NCBI GenBank assembly: GCA_964247055.1
Contig: OZ176052.1
Location: 4,526,001 to 4,590,000 of the forward strand
Source of the DNA: Paragordius varius
Taxonomy: Eukaryota > Nematomorpha
Direction: 5' to 3'
DNA: 64,000 bases
This document shows, one piece after another, positions 24,001 through 37,431 of the stretch. The position numbers were made by a program, and so were the translations under genes. How positions within the stretch are numbered: position 1 is the stretch's first letter; every line of letters starts with the position of its first letter. The notes beneath the pieces were generated by a model, which saw only the letters and a list, made by a program, of their open reading frames with translations, was not told the origin of the DNA and made no database searches.

Positions 24001-27000
24001 TAAAAATATAAAAAAATGGTTGTTTTATAACCAAGTTTTTTCAACAAACTGTAATATAAAGTCTAACCAATATTAATATACAGTGAAAATGGATATACAG
24101 ACCAAATGTAAACAAAAAAATTTTTTTACCGACATATTTTCATTGATTTTTCTTATTATATAAATTATTTATTTACAATTGAGGAATATACAATTGAGTG
24201 TATTCCTAATTTATTTTCTGAGATTCACATTTTGCACCCCAAAATGATGAGTTACATTTAACAACATAGAGATGATTGTGTGTTAAAATTAAATGCATGT
24301 CTTTTAATTTTACATTTTGTCCGTAAATTTAATTTTTACTGTGTAATATTTTATGTAAAAAAAACTTGGTTTTATCGATCGGAGCTTTATATCTTTTCCA
24401 TACATTACGATTATTCCTTTGGTTTTGGGTGCGCCAATTTTCAAAATATTTATTGGGTTTGAATGGCATCTATTTTTTGATTTTAATAATAATAATATAA
24501 TGAGCCAGAAATGGATACTTTTGCATAATCTTTGTCCAATAGTGCGGGTGTCACTATGTAATCGGGAAAACCAATCTTAATTTTGAGGGCATCAACCTAT
24601 AATGCATACCAAAATGACATAAAATTACATAAAATTTAACATATAGTATGGGTTAATATCAAATCCATCAAGCAATTACTAATGATCGTTTTCAAAGGGG
24701 TGTTTCAAAAAAAAATTGCGGTCGGCTTATTTGAAAAAAACAAAAGCAAATAAGTACAAGATTCATTTAAAAATATCATTGACGTATGAAATCTATATTA
24801 TTCACATTTAATTATAATCTAAAGAATTATATCTATTTCGCTTATTAACACCATTAATTATTCGGTAGAGGGTTATTTTAAGGCCGTTATATGTTTAGAT
24901 ATACCACAAGTTACCCTTAAATTTGATTATTTCGTAAAACAAAAATTATCAATTAATTTGATTTTAATAGACAAAAACCGTAAAAATAAGCGGATTTAAA
25001 TTTTTATTGCCAAATAGTAAATACAACAAAGGGCAGTATTATTGGCGAATAATAGTAAAAGAAAAAAATAACTATAAACCAATAATACTGCCCTTTGTTG
25101 TATTTACTATTTGGCAATAATTAATCACTTTCTAGATGTATAACTCTTACTGTATCTCATACATTATATATATATGTATATCGTGTTCATATTTTTTCCC
25201 ATGATTAAACCATAAAATCTTTATCAAAGTCCAATTGCATTAGTTATGTTTTTTCAATCGGACCTGTCGAATTTTTCGGGTTGAAAATGCAACCCGAGAA
25301 GCCATTTGTGAGGCCACCTCAGGTTTACAGTAATCTAAATAAACTATTTTTATTACACTAGTCGACAAATTTGGACATTTTTAAGCACCACCACTCAAAC
25401 TTTTTAAATTATGACTAATTTCAGTGTTTTGTTTTAGATCCGAATTTGAAAAAAAATTTGATCCCGCCAATCAGAATTTTGAAATTTTATAGGTTTTTCA
25501 ATTTTTCAAAAACAAAAGAAAATCGAGAGAAAATTAAATATAACTTTATAATAAAATGTTATTATATTATAAACTTAATATCATTTAATAAAGCGTTTTA
25601 AACTCTATCTTTTGAATATAAATATGTCATTTAAATATCAGAGAGAAAAAAATAGTACGGACTTAAACGTCAAAATTTAGTCTTTTTTTTCAAGTGAATT
25701 TTTAACACATATAAAATTTTTTAAAAAAAATACTAAAAAAAGCATTCTATGGTTTAAACCTTCGGCTTTCAGATAGGCTATATTTTTTTGTTAGTTTTCG
25801 TTCTTTCGAGTACTTATTAGACTTTTTCTCTTGAGTTGGTTCTTATAAAAAATCCTTTATTTATACCTAGTGGATATACCTTATTTTCTTAAAATTATTG
25901 GTTGTTTTGTATTTTTTAGTAGAATTTACTGTTATGGGATTGGACCATTTGTATTTACCTAATTTATATTCAATTTAATTGTAGAATTTATCTAACTTTA
26001 TTCTGTAGATTGGTTAATTTGACATGTCAATTTGCCACGATTTTGCTTGCAAGTCTCTCTTATCGGACTTTACGATTACTTATTGTTATCTTTGCCATAT
26101 CTGGCATAATTATAGGATCGCTTGGAGGATATGCAGAGCTTGTGCAGCCGCCCATATCTATCACACTATACATACGCCCCTTTTAAATTTTTAATACTTT
26201 GGCTCTTAGCTTGTTTAGTATCTTATTTAATGCCTAGAATTTGTTATCCATGCATGGAATATTATTTGTATCGACTTGCTTGTTTGAATATTTAAACATA
26301 TGTAAACTAGGAATGATTGTTATTTTTGAATTAAATACAAATTTAAAAATTAAATTTTGGAAAAATCCTATTGGTGGCCTCAATTTTCTTTTTTGTTTTG
26401 GCCTTTCCATGCCATTAGGTATCAGAAAATGCAAAACTAATGGGGTGGTGCAAAACCTTGTTGAGCAGTGTTATGAATGTGACTTACTTTGTCCTGAGCC
26501 TTAATTTTGGTTTCGGCATCCATCCATTTAAGATCATTTATTCGCTGTTTGTACGCCTTTTGCAGTTGTGTCACCAAATTTTCCAACTATAAAATTTTAA
26601 AAATCTTAAATATTCATTCAGCTGTGCTTTGTTTTGTAATCAAATATATTATAATTATTAATCAATATTATAATTATTTAAAATGCGCAATATATTTTAA
26701 TAACCCTACCCTTTTGCGATCAGATTTATCAAAATTATCCCGTAGATAAAGAGCACTCAATGGATACTGCATGAAAACAGGAAACTCTTTAAGGCACTTT
26801 TTCCATTTAGGCAAATTTTCATAATCTTTTTTGTTGACAGCACGTTGAACGGGTTCATATGCCTTCCTAAACTCAGTTGACAATAAACTTGTCATGGGAT
26901 TAGCCATGTGCCAAAATCCGTAATCATTCAATATTCTAGAATAGAAAAAAGAGAGCTGATGATAAAATTAGATAACCCAATATTAAAGCAATTAATTTGT

Positions 27001-28245
27001 TTTGAACAGAAGCGCTATTTAACTTATAAAATTTATTTTTTAACGGTTTTATTAATTAAGTAACATAGACCTCTAAAATATGAACCAAATGCGCTATATA
27101 GATGAAAAAATACGTAAGTACTTTTTATTCAATTAACAGATACAATGTTACTTTTTAAGCTTCTCGAATGAATTGATAGAAATCGATTCTATAACTATTT
27201 ATCCATTATTCAAAAAATTTCATTTAAATGTGTATACAATTCAAGCACTAACAACATAAATATAAGTATATATCCAAAAATGTTAAACTTGATTTTATTT
27301 GGGCTATTGAGATACGATTTGAGTAATCTGGTCAAGTTACCTAAATGATCTACAGAACGAACCCAAACTGTGTCATTTGCCGTGAGTGTATTGTTATATG
27401 GCGAAAATACAAGATTTAAAAAGCGAGTCCAATTCTTCTAAATTTATGTACAGCAAAAATAAAATCATACGGACAAAACGTAATGTAAAAACAAAGACAA
27501 TCATACTTTTTGAATCTTGATCTTTTTAAATAAAATATTGTTTGAAATTGCAAAGTATGCAGGTGATATGTATATTGGTAACTCAATCAGTTATATAACT
27601 TATATTAATTAAATATTTTATGTAGGAAAAATAAAGGTATAAAAAATATGGTTGTATTTTGAAAAAAATATATTTGTCTTTATATTTTTACTTTTTGTCC
27701 GTATAATCTTAATTTTTACTGTTATAAAACGTAGACATAATTTTTGGTTAAGTTTATAGTGAATAAGAAAATATACTTACGAAATCATATTTTCGATTCA
27801 ATTCGTCCATCGTTAATTTAATATAATTTTCTTCGTCGAACGTGTACAAATCTTTTGGGGATGGTGTGAACTATAAAGAGAGAAAAATATTTTATTTCAC
27901 CATTTTCATTATTATAATAGTTTTGAGCGGTATATTGATCGATAATTACAGAATTAATAACGAATTATAAATGCCAAGCTCCATGCCCAAAACTACGATA
28001 AACTAATTACTATACAATTATATTGCTGTATAATAAATCCTTATTTGAGAAGGCAATAAAAAGATAAAAAGCAAAAAATATAAATTGTGCGTAAAAATGG
28101 TATCAATCTTAGTACCAAAAAAGATTTAAATAAATGAATTCTTCTGGATTACATAATAATGTTGTTAAAATCATAGCATTCTCATGGTTGTATTTTATCT
28201 TAATAAATTCAAATATCTCAATGCCCTGTGTAAATTAGTTTATCT

Positions 28246-28289
<44 letters not shown>

Positions 28290-30874
28290 GTTCGCTATCA
28301 GTGTTTCAAACGTCAAAATCCCATCTATAATTTTATCAACTTTTTTTCGTATCTCAGGATTGTGACGTAAACTTTGTGGTTTTGATTGCGTTGAATTTGT
28401 CGTACCATTTGGGGCAAGGTTAATCCGTAAAGAAACCTCATTTCCACTAAAATCATCTTCATTATTAGATTTATCATTATTCCCAATATTACTAATATCA
28501 GGGTTTATTTCATTCGATTCAATCAAGAGGTACAAAAGATTGGTCATATACTTTTTATAGGCTTGGTACATTTTAAAATTTTCGGGGTCAGCATTCAGTT
28601 TATACATATCTTTGTTGGGTAGGGTCAGTTTCCCAGGTGATATGATAGGTAAATAGGCCGACGAATTTTTAGGATCAATACCAATATTCAAATCGATGAA
28701 AATATCGACATAATCTTCTTGCAATAATCCGCGATCATATTCAACTATTTTTGACAAAAGATGAAATGGTTTTATGTTAAATATTGGAATAAAGTATTCT
28801 ATATAAATTAGTATTATCCTAATAATAAGTTAATAATTATACATTTGACTTAAAATTGGACGCTTAAAAATTCCGTGAAATAACGGAAAAGTTAACAAAA
28901 ACAATTAGTAAATGAATAATCACACTGAAATCACCAGGTGATATGTGAAATCCTTCGTCACAAGCGATTGCAGACTAGTTTCGTGCTTGTTAGCACTCAT
29001 TAGTGCGACACAACTATATGATTTTGGGTTTCACATATCGATTTATCTATATGAGCAATTTTGGTGTAAATTTAATCGTTAATACTAGCTTGTGGTTATT
29101 GTTGACCAAGGGTTTCATATATATATCTTTTCCTACTGTTTATTTTCATTAACTTTACCGTTTTATCATGGAATTTTTAATAATATCCATTATCATAACT
29201 AAGTATTTAAAGGGTTAAATTCAAATATTGCCCCTAAGAATACACATGCATAATTTTGCCTCACAATAAATTAAATTTAAAACCAGTTTCTGATACCAAA
29301 AAAAATATTTGTAAGTAATATTTTAATTATGGACATATATAAAAAATAAACTTTTAAGTAAACCACTCGGTTGGTCTCTGCTTATGAATGGTGACGTTTT
29401 TAATTTTGGATTCATAAAATCCCATCCTTTGTAGACTTTGAGATAATTTAATAAAGGTAAAGAGCCTCTTTTTTCTCTGATGCCTTGTGGATCCAAACAT
29501 CCGTCGAACAGCTGTTTTGCATACAGTTCACCTTCACTGGGGTACGATGTGTTGGAATTTTCTAAAAATTGATAAAAATAAATGGCTAATTGTTAAATTT
29601 TTGTAATTATAATAATATTAACATAAAGTTTTTTTCGATAGAATAAACTAAAATATTAAATTATCATAAAATTTTAACAAAACCCTTGGGAATATTAATT
29701 CAAAATTAATATATTTTGAGGCACTTGCTTTCAAAACGTCCGAGTATTATAAAAAATTTGAAATATCTATATTTTACTGCTGGTGCTTATTTTTTTACCC
29801 CTATTATAAAATTTTTTCAACATTCATAGTTTAAACCAGGCATCCAGCACAAATGCTTCGCGAGTCGCATTTTAAACTCAAAAAAACCCGGGGGCCCATT
29901 TCTAATATATATGGGCATTCAAATTTTTAAACATAAGATTGTAAGCAAAATAAAATAAAATTATTTAGTTCTTGTCAATTACATAGACTAATTTAAAATA
30001 TTGTAAAGGGATCAATTTTATTAAGAAATGAACATATTTTTGCAAATATTGAAGTTTAAATTTATCGCACGCGTGTTCAGACACCCCTGGTTATAAACAA
30101 CTAGCATGTGCAAATATGAACATTATTTAATTATATTTCTCTCTTTTCCTAATTTTTTTGCATGGTTTCCAGGTTATGAAATACTGTTCATTATATCATT
30201 CTAGTATGAATTGAGCCATCAAAAAAGCGCATAAACATTTAAAATCTCATATCCTATAGATAGGTGTTGCGATTAATAAAACATATAAAGGTAGAATTAT
30301 ATACCCAAAATATAATAAAGTATTTGTTTGATATCATCATCGTTTTGTGTAAATGAATTCCACGAATTAAATCCCAAAGGGATATTTTTTGTTTTTACAT
30401 ATCCCCCACAAACATGCTCAAAAAAATCTTCACATGGGTCAGCTCCTAAATTCATATTGCGAACCATTGAATCCAAACTGAAAGAATTGGGTTTGACAAG
30501 TCCTAAATAAAAATGAATAAATATTTTTATATAAATATTTAGGATATGATATAAGTGTTTAAAGAATTATATACAACTCTCAAAATGTATAATATCGACA
30601 GTTAGTGGCCAAATGCTAATACAGTAGCATATAATTTAAAATAAATTTTGTCCATAATTAAATAAAATAAATGAAAAAAAAGTTTTTTTCACCATTTTTT
30701 GTTTTTTACCCATATGCCACTATATGCCAAATGGTCAAAAAAATGTATATACTATGTAATTATAATTAAACCAGTATGATTGCCATTAGAATCCAAACTT
30801 TGGGATTTTATAGAATATATATTGAACAACAAAATTATAGCGATAAATGTTCCCAGAATAAATGACTTGTCCAT
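21033..30874 (-). CDS. M13-family metallopeptidase (neprilysin/endothelin-converting-enzyme type), secreted
   Basis: A zinc endopeptidase that cleaves peptides outside the cell. Exons, 5' to 3': 30874-30772, 30502-30305, 29561-29364, 28744-28290, 27870-27781, 27437-27289, 26935-26710, 26586-26488, 24596-24519, 24469-24366, 23986-23928, 23897-23846, 22122-22055, 21870-21746, 21679-21614, 21460-21359, 21283-21207, 21132-21033. All junctions are GT-AG and in phase, giving 782 residues against about 750 for neprilysin. A hydrophobic signal peptide (residues 1-25) follows only a three-residue start, so the protein is secreted or anchored with almost no cytoplasmic tail. Key sites: VNAYY 575-579, HEITH 617-621 with FDDD after it, GEDLADNGG 676-684 (zinc ligand E677), H744 and R750, and the C-terminal KCKVW. 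The usual Gly after the Asp pair reads Cys. Intron 11 is only 30 nt. Confidence 0.93.
23099..23582 (+). repeat. Family A MITE-like copy inside intron 12 of the M13 gene
   Basis: It shares inner order and both inverted ends (ATCGATTCAAATTAAGG and CCTCAATTTGAATCGAAGTG) with 766-1302 but is older and about 50 bp shorter. Confidence 0.6.
24081..24341. repeat. Tc1/mariner-type MITE (family D) in M13 intron 10
   Basis: The ends are TA-CAGTGAAAATGGATATAC and TTAATTTTTACTG, with the shared inner motif GACCAAATGTAAA / TTTACATTTTGTCCG. Related copies lie at 27451-27721 and 55076-55335. It makes up 261 of the 379 nt of this intron. Confidence 0.65.
25004..25120. repeat. Perfect 42-bp inverted repeat (hairpin)
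   Basis: Both arms, 25004-25045 and 25079-25120, match without a mismatch (TTATTGCCAAATAGTAAATA and onward) around a 33-nt A-rich loop. It lies in the 1.9-kb intron 8 of the M13 gene. It may be a very small fold-back element; TA is present at each end. Confidence 0.9.
27451..27721. repeat. Tc1/mariner-type MITE (family D) in M13 intron 5
   Basis: It begins TA-CAGCAAAAAT and ends ATTTTTACTG. Its terminal inverted repeats extend for about 60 bp with the motif CATACGGACAAAACGTAATG opposite TACTTTTTGTCCGTATAATC. It fills 271 of the 343 nt of the intron and ends 13 bp from the acceptor of exon 6. Confidence 0.75.
28253..28289. repeat. (TA)n microsatellite at a splice donor
   Basis: About 17 TA units follow directly after the GT of the exon 4 donor of the M13 gene (AAC|GTATATAT on the minus strand). 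Confidence 0.95.
28865..29181. mobile_element. Small inverted-repeat element carrying a hammerhead-like motif
   Basis: The terminal inverted repeats are about 45-50 bp with few mismatches (AAAATTCCGTGAAATAACGG at left against AAAATTCCATGATAAAACGG from the right). TTAA stands at both edges, which would suit a piggyBac-like target, but the TIR is not typical. It lies in intron 3 of the M13 gene. Confidence 0.7.
28941..29038 (-). ncRNA. Hammerhead-ribozyme-like fold (type I layout)
   Basis: Read on the minus strand: an outer 10-bp helix (ATATGTGAAA ... TTTCACATAT), then CTAATGA, a perfect 5-bp stem II with a 4-nt loop (GTGCT-AACA-AGCAC), GAAAC, and the cleavage triplet GTC after a two-base stem III. 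Stem I pairs GCA/TGC and GTC/GAC around a bulge. The order and spacing are those of a minimal type I hammerhead. One core base differs from the consensus CTGATGA (G to A), so this copy may be weak or dead. Confidence 0.55.
29837..30089. repeat. Short hAT-type non-autonomous element
   Basis: The ends are CAGGCATCC and the reverse complement of CAGGGGTGTC. The flanks are GTTTAAAC and GTTATAAAC, an imperfect 8-bp duplication. It lies in intron 2 of the M13 gene. Confidence 0.5.
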
Positions 30875-33129
30875 GATAATTTAAAAAGTATAAATATATT
30901 TTATAACGGATATAATCTAAATCCAATATATATAAAAATTTTAGCAGTAACTTTGATTGTGAGAAAAATATGTAAATAGTAGTCGATTTTTATTGAATAG
31001 CAATTGTGCGAATCTCTTATGCCGTAGGATTTTTATAAAAACTATTGATATGCAAAAATTTAAACAACTAATAATAATGCACACAAAAAATGTCGCATAT
31101 ATCTTTGATTTTTCTTTAATTAATATGTTTTAATTATATGCGAACATAATGATAAAACATTTTGTAGTAAATATATAACCTTACCTAATTTACATTATAT
31201 TTGTATGTATGTAAAGAGGAATAACAAGCACTCTTAATGAATTGAAAAACACGAAATCAATCAATTAATTTTTTTTTCGTAATTACCTACACATACATAT
31301 TTAAAATGTCAATAAACTTTTTCCCCAAAAGGGCATATATTTTTGACAAGTGGGTCAATTTTTTTATTTTGAGTAATAAAAAGTTTTTCACCTATTAAAA
31401 TGATTTACAGATTAATTTTAGCTAACGCTTATACAAAGCTTGCCATATATATGAACTTACGGATTCATATTAGCGACAATAAAATAATATAATATATAAT
31501 CTTAACTCTATTTTCAAAATTTTATCGTTTAAGTATCAATTGTTTGTCCGCATTCCATTTAAAGATTGGCCAAAAAATAGAAAATAAATTGTCACCAATT
31601 CCGTGTTTGTTTGTCGTAAAAAACCATAAATCTTTTATTTGTCTTTCGATTTTATAATTATGCAAAAAAGTTCTCATGTTACAACAACCAATTAATATAA
31701 TCAAATAAGGTAATTACAATAAAAATAAAATCATTCATGTTATCCATTTTAACAAATATTTTATGATTAAGTGCATCATAAAAGCAAATGTTAAAAATAA
31801 ATGGTATATATATATATTTTATTTGGAGATAAGGCAAACTTATGGCTAAAAAAATAATATAAAAAATATTTTATCATATTTATATATATTGTGCAAAAAT
31901 ATTAAACAATAATTTTAATATTAAATCGTTCATTTTTTGGTATAACGTTTGTTGAGATTTAAGATGAAATAGAGTGCCAAATTTATGGGTAAAAAACAGC
32001 CATAAAATATACCCAATCTCATATATTATTTTATTTATTGATGAAACATTAACTAACTTTCGGGGAAGTGGATAAATTTAAATAAGCCAAAATATGGTAA
32101 GTTAATCGTCATGTACAAATTATATTTAAGGTATTGGGGGGGATTATGAAAACCTTTAACACGTTAATATATAATTTCATATAAATTACTAATTTCTAGC
32201 TCTTCTTTGAAACCATCATTTAAAAGCTTTATAATATATACGTTTGAGTGATTAAAACATTTGTTATGAGTAATTTCGGGAAAAATATTTTATATATCTG
32301 AGTGGATGGCTTGGCCAATACGTATTACTTTTGCGATAAAATAAACGGGTGCAAAAAAATTCTTTGTGTGGTCTAACCGTAAAATTTAAATAATTTTAAA
32401 ACAGTTCGAAACTGTTCAAAAATATAGAATTGGTTATTTAGGTCTGTATTATTATGGTTATTACAAAATCACTCACGCGTTAATATTAATACATTTGAGA
32501 TAATTATTTCCCAAATAAAAATATTTAATTTTTATTGGTGGTAAAACTTGGTTTTTATAATCGTTTCGGAACTAATTTCATGTTAAGTGATAAAAAAATT
32601 TAAAGTTAAGGATTCCTCAAATTGATTTATTAAAAACTTATGGTACGTTTGGTGTAAAAGCTCATATTCCAATAAGACCGAACTATAAATAAATTTTAAC
32701 TTTTGAACAAAAATAAAGCTCGCGATCCGTTTCAATTTTTTTACAAAGTCTATTTGGTATCTAGGGTGTATCATGTCACTATTATACAGTTTTCTAGTAT
32801 ATGGGATGCAAAATATACAGTTTAGACCAGGAACCAATGCGCGGCCCTTAAAAATATTTCTGCAGCCCGCAAGAAGATTCAAATTTAAGATTTTACGTCA
32901 TCTAACTAAAATTGATTTAATTAAACCAATTTTCCGATTTAGTTTTTCCGAATTTCAGATAATAACTATTAAAAATTATTCAAATAAATAGTAGTTTTTA
33001 CAACCTTGTGTTTGAAATCCAATAAAATATTTGTTAATGTCGAAATATTTTTGGTATGCGGCCCGTCTATTTGATTCAAAAATGCGACACAAAGCCATTT
33101 GTGTTGGACATCTCGTTTCCAACAAAAAT
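30875..33129. other. Intergenic DNA upstream of the M13 gene
   Basis: Mostly plain AT-rich sequence. A minus frame of 60 codons at 31522-31704 and one of 99 codons at 32583-32882 have no recognisable motif. The latter lies next to GC-richer pieces (GCGCGGCCC near 32840) that look like decayed transposon ends. Confidence 0.5.
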
Positions 33130-34150
33130 GAATTAGCGGGGCCAGCGAGATGGCATTAATAAACATTTTAATAGATTTAAACATGGGACCAATTACGACC
33201 CACGATGTATCTGCTTTTTTTTGCCAAAATTGGAAAAATTTATTCAGAAATTTATATTATAAAAAGTATGTACATTTTCCTTCCATTTCGCCCATATCTC
33301 AAGTATTATTTGAGTGTCGTGCCAAAAAACTGATTGTCTTTTGTGAAACCTTTCATAAAGCCATTTTCAATCTTCGAAATTAATAAAATGTTGCTCTGCC
33401 AGGGTGTGCCCCAGCAAAGTTGTATTAGTCAGCGCGTCAGTAGAGTTGAGCGGATGGGAAAGAAGTTCCCATCGAAGCGATTTCAGGGTATTTTTTACTG
33501 CTATTGGTGTGTGAGATGGAGCATTGTTATGTAGCAAAAACATTTTGCCATGTCTTCTGCCCAATTCCGATCGTTTTTTGTTTAATGCATGGTTTAAATT
33601 AATTTTTTGGCGATAGCGTTGCTTACAAACGGTTGGGTTTAAAAAGTTGATAATACACAATCCTACTCTTTCCCAGACTCAGATCACGGTCTTTTTGTCA
33701 AAACGATTTGACATCAATGTTGATGGACAAACCTGGCAAGGTGAAGGCACGATTTTTTTGCTTCGGATTCACAAAATAAAGCCTCTTCTCATCAACCGTC
33801 TCAATTCGATGCAAAAATATCTTTCCGTAGCTTTAAAGCAGGCTTTAACAATCACTTTGTGATTTTGATTTGACATTAATCGAATGTATGAAACCCACCA
33901 TTTACCGGGTTTATTAGTCTTTTCTCCGCCTTGTAGACATTTATTAACTGTTATTTGTGAAACTGTTACCCTTCTGTCATAAATTACACTTGTCTTCACA
34001 GCTGTCTTTTCTATAAGAGAATATACATTATTTAACATGTCAGAGTTTTTAATATTTTGTAACCATGTTTTGGCATGTGTAAAACGATAGAGCATGGTCA
34101 CATATATTTCTTCCAGCTTTCAATAGCCTTTTTCACATGGCAATGCGTGC
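33130..34150 (-). mobile_element. Decayed mariner-family DNA transposon
   Basis: On the minus strand pieces of a mariner transposase appear in order and in different frames. They are a KPGKW motif with an upstream HTH-like stretch (34101-33850), FLHRIETVDEKRLYF (about 33800), RIVYYQLFKP (about 33660), then INLNHALNKKRSELGRRHGK with MFLLHNNAPSHTPIAVKNTL (33600-33450), and GHTLAEQHF. The catalytic aspartate of HDNAPSH reads Asn, and the HPPYSPDLAPSD block is scrambled. Several frameshifts make it a fossil. Inverted ends were not found. Confidence 0.88.
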
Positions 34151-35749
34151 CGCAAATATTCCTTTTAAGCCATAAAATTCCACATGATTCAATTTTAAAA
34201 ATATGTTAGAGTGGCTAACGTGTTTTTGTCGTTTAATGTTAGTTGAATTAAATGGAGTCTGTATCAAATTAATTGTCTGCGTAAATTCGTTGTGGTCATC
34301 TTTTAGTTAAACAAACCGGTAATAACTTTATGACTACACCACATAAAATTATATCACAAATCTCTAAAGTTTTTTATAAAATTTTTGAATAAATAATAAT
34401 TTTTACCTTAAAGAAATCATAGGACTTTTCAAATTTAAGGGTAATATGTGGTTTATATATATATATTTCCAGGCCTTAAAAATAACCATTTGCAAAACAA
34501 TCAATGATGTTGATAAAACAAATATATTTTAACTTAACACTAATAAATAATTTATTAAAGTCAAAAATAATTTAAATTTTATTATTCTACAAAAATTGAA
34601 AATAGCATATAGTTTAATTAAATATAAATATTGATACTTTAAATATATATTTCAGGTCCACAAAATAATTCGGAGGACGCATTCGGCCGGCCAGTTTATC
34701 ACCCCTAGAAAATTGTCTAAAAGTATATAACAATTATTTTAAAATCACCTGCCTAGAGTGAAAATAATGATGGAAAAATTTTCTAATGATTACAAAAATA
34801 GTACAATATATATATTAATTATGTGATTTACAGGGTTGACCCCCGCCAAAAACCATTACACAAATATAAATCGTATAATTTAAATTTTAAAAGTGTGAAT
34901 CAACTACAGTCAAACCTCCTCTTATAATGAGTTATTTGAATAAATATCGCTTATAATCAAGTTAGCTATGCCTATACATCATTTATCATCCCGATTTTTA
35001 ACGAAAGGCCCAATTTATTAGTTATAATCTTTTAAGTATATCTACCGACAACCTACAGATTCGTATGCATTATGGTATCCTTAGAATAACCCCAAAATAA
35101 TAAAATTAATCAGTTTTTTTTAATTTTTTTACCAAATATCTGTAGAAAATCATTAATTATATATAAATTGATGTAAATTATATTTCGCTCAAAAGTTTTA
35201 ATTTTATATATTTTTTAAAGGGTCATAGTGTATTTTCAAGGGTCAGTAAAAACAGGTATTACATAGAAAATTTAGGTGAGAGTAAGAAACATACTTTAAT
35301 GTCAAAAAGTAAAAAAAACGGTTCGTACTAATTCGCATAAAAAATATTAAAATTGCGAATATTTTACAGCATTTTAAGGTGGTGTTTTAGCATCCATATT
35401 TAATTTGTACTGTTTTAAATATGATAGCGATTTTTAAAAAATATATTAATTTTAAGTATTATTAGAAATAGCTTGCGATAAAAATGGTATAACCCAGAAA
35501 AGCGTTTTACAAAAAGAAATAAAAGATTCATGTTATAGTTGTAAAAAATATACCAATATTTTGGCATAAAAGTAAAAATTGAGTGAATGATCAGGTAAAT
35601 TTATTGCATAATTAGATTGAGTATGTATGTTGTTTTTGTAAAAAATCATAAATATAAAAAACTTTCCAATCATAAATTCAAAATGGCAAATTGTAAAATA
35701 TGAATGCATAATAATTTTTATATGGACATAGCAGTCAAACTAAATGCAT
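34151..35749. other. Intergenic DNA with transposon-end debris
   Basis: A stretch ending at about 34706 (GGCCGGCCAGTTTATCACCCCTAG) looks like one end of a hAT-type element. CAGTCAAACCTCCTCTTATA at about 34909 resembles pogo/Tigger-type ends. No partner end was found for either, and no gene is seen. Confidence 0.4.
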
Positions 35750-37396
35750 CTAAGCAACATCTCTTTCAATGATAGAGGCACGATCTTGACCAACTCCAAT
35801 CCATTTCACTAAATTATAAAATATATGATGATTTTTAAAAATTTACCATTTACAATTCAAATTCACCCTCAAATAAATTATATGATTTTTAAAAAATTAA
35901 AAATTACCTATATTTTTATATATTTTAAAGAATAAAATTTTGTTTTAAATTAAAATAATACTTAAAGAAGAATATATTATGCCATAAAGATATATTTCAT
36001 ATTAATAATAATGAGTTTAATTAGTTCGAAAACACATAATTTATTTTTAGGGTGAATTTAAATTGTTAATTTGAACTGTAAATGGTATATTTGGAAGTTT
36101 ATACATATAACCAAAAATATTTAAATTAGCATAATAAAAAACATTTATAATTTACACGCAGTAGGGGGTTTTCTATATGTTCTTTTAAAATTAATAGTTT
36201 GAGTAAAATATGTCAAAAAAAACTATAAAAACAATATTAAAATAAAAAACCTGGAATCCTTAATAAATCTTCAATTAATTTGACATATGCCTGAGCTTGA
36301 CTCGGGAGTTGATCAAATTTTCTGCAATCCGCAATCGATTCCGACCAACCGGGTACAGTTAAATATTCCACCTCTACCTTACCGAGCGTTTCAAGGTTAG
36401 CTAAATTCATCATGTTAGGATGAATAATTATTAACACATACAGTAAAATTATAATTATTTTTATAAAAACGGCCATAATTTTAACCACCTTGATATTCTC
36501 CTAAATGATTACAATTTAAACACATAAATGAATGTTTTACTAATTTACATCTATCTCTTTCTTATTTTAAAAAACTGATATATCACAAAAATAGTGCCAT
36601 TAAATACCGTAAAACAATATAAATACACACACACACTCACACACATAAAATTTAGATCCAAGAAGTTTGAATACTAGAAATTTTATTCAAAAACCTATCA
36701 ATAAACCTACTTTGAAATATTATCATTGATCAAAAAATTGTATTTAACTTAAAATTCTTTTATAAATTATTTGTATTGTTTTACAAAAAGTAAATATACA
36801 TTTAAATTTAATTTTTGAATGATTTTTTAACTAATAAAGAATCTTATATTTTAACTTGCAGTTTAATGCGATATACTACACTAAGATTAAAAATGAATGT
36901 TTACAAATAAACCAAAAAATATTATGTTTGCACTATACTTGAATAGATATATTAATATAATAAAAGATTTACCCAAATCAAAAATGTAGCAGAATGAAAT
37001 TTATACATGATTTATATTCAAAATTTGTAAAACATTTAACGATAACAAAATTATGTGAAGTTCATTTATATTTTTTAATATTATGTAAAATAAAATTAAA
37101 AATTTATGTATATCTATACCAGGAAAAGACTGAAGTTGTTGACCGTCAATTTTGTATGCATATCCAATTTTTATTTCCTTAAAGCCATCAAGGATATCCA
37201 ACTTTGTTAAGACAATGCTATATATAGAAAAATATAAAACTAAAAATACTTTTATATTAAGCATATAAAAAATATATGTATAAAAAACAGACATAAAATG
37301 TCAAAACAATTTTTTATTTGTAACCAAAAAAAATTAGATAAAAAATGAAGCTCGTAATGTTAATAATAAATTTATATGTTAAACTCATACATATAT

Positions 37397-37431
<35 letters not shown>

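Noticed and set aside
34908-34930. Possible pogo/Tigger-type element starting CAGTCAAACCTCC
   Set aside because: The matching inverted end could not be found, and a single end of about 15 bp is too short to call.
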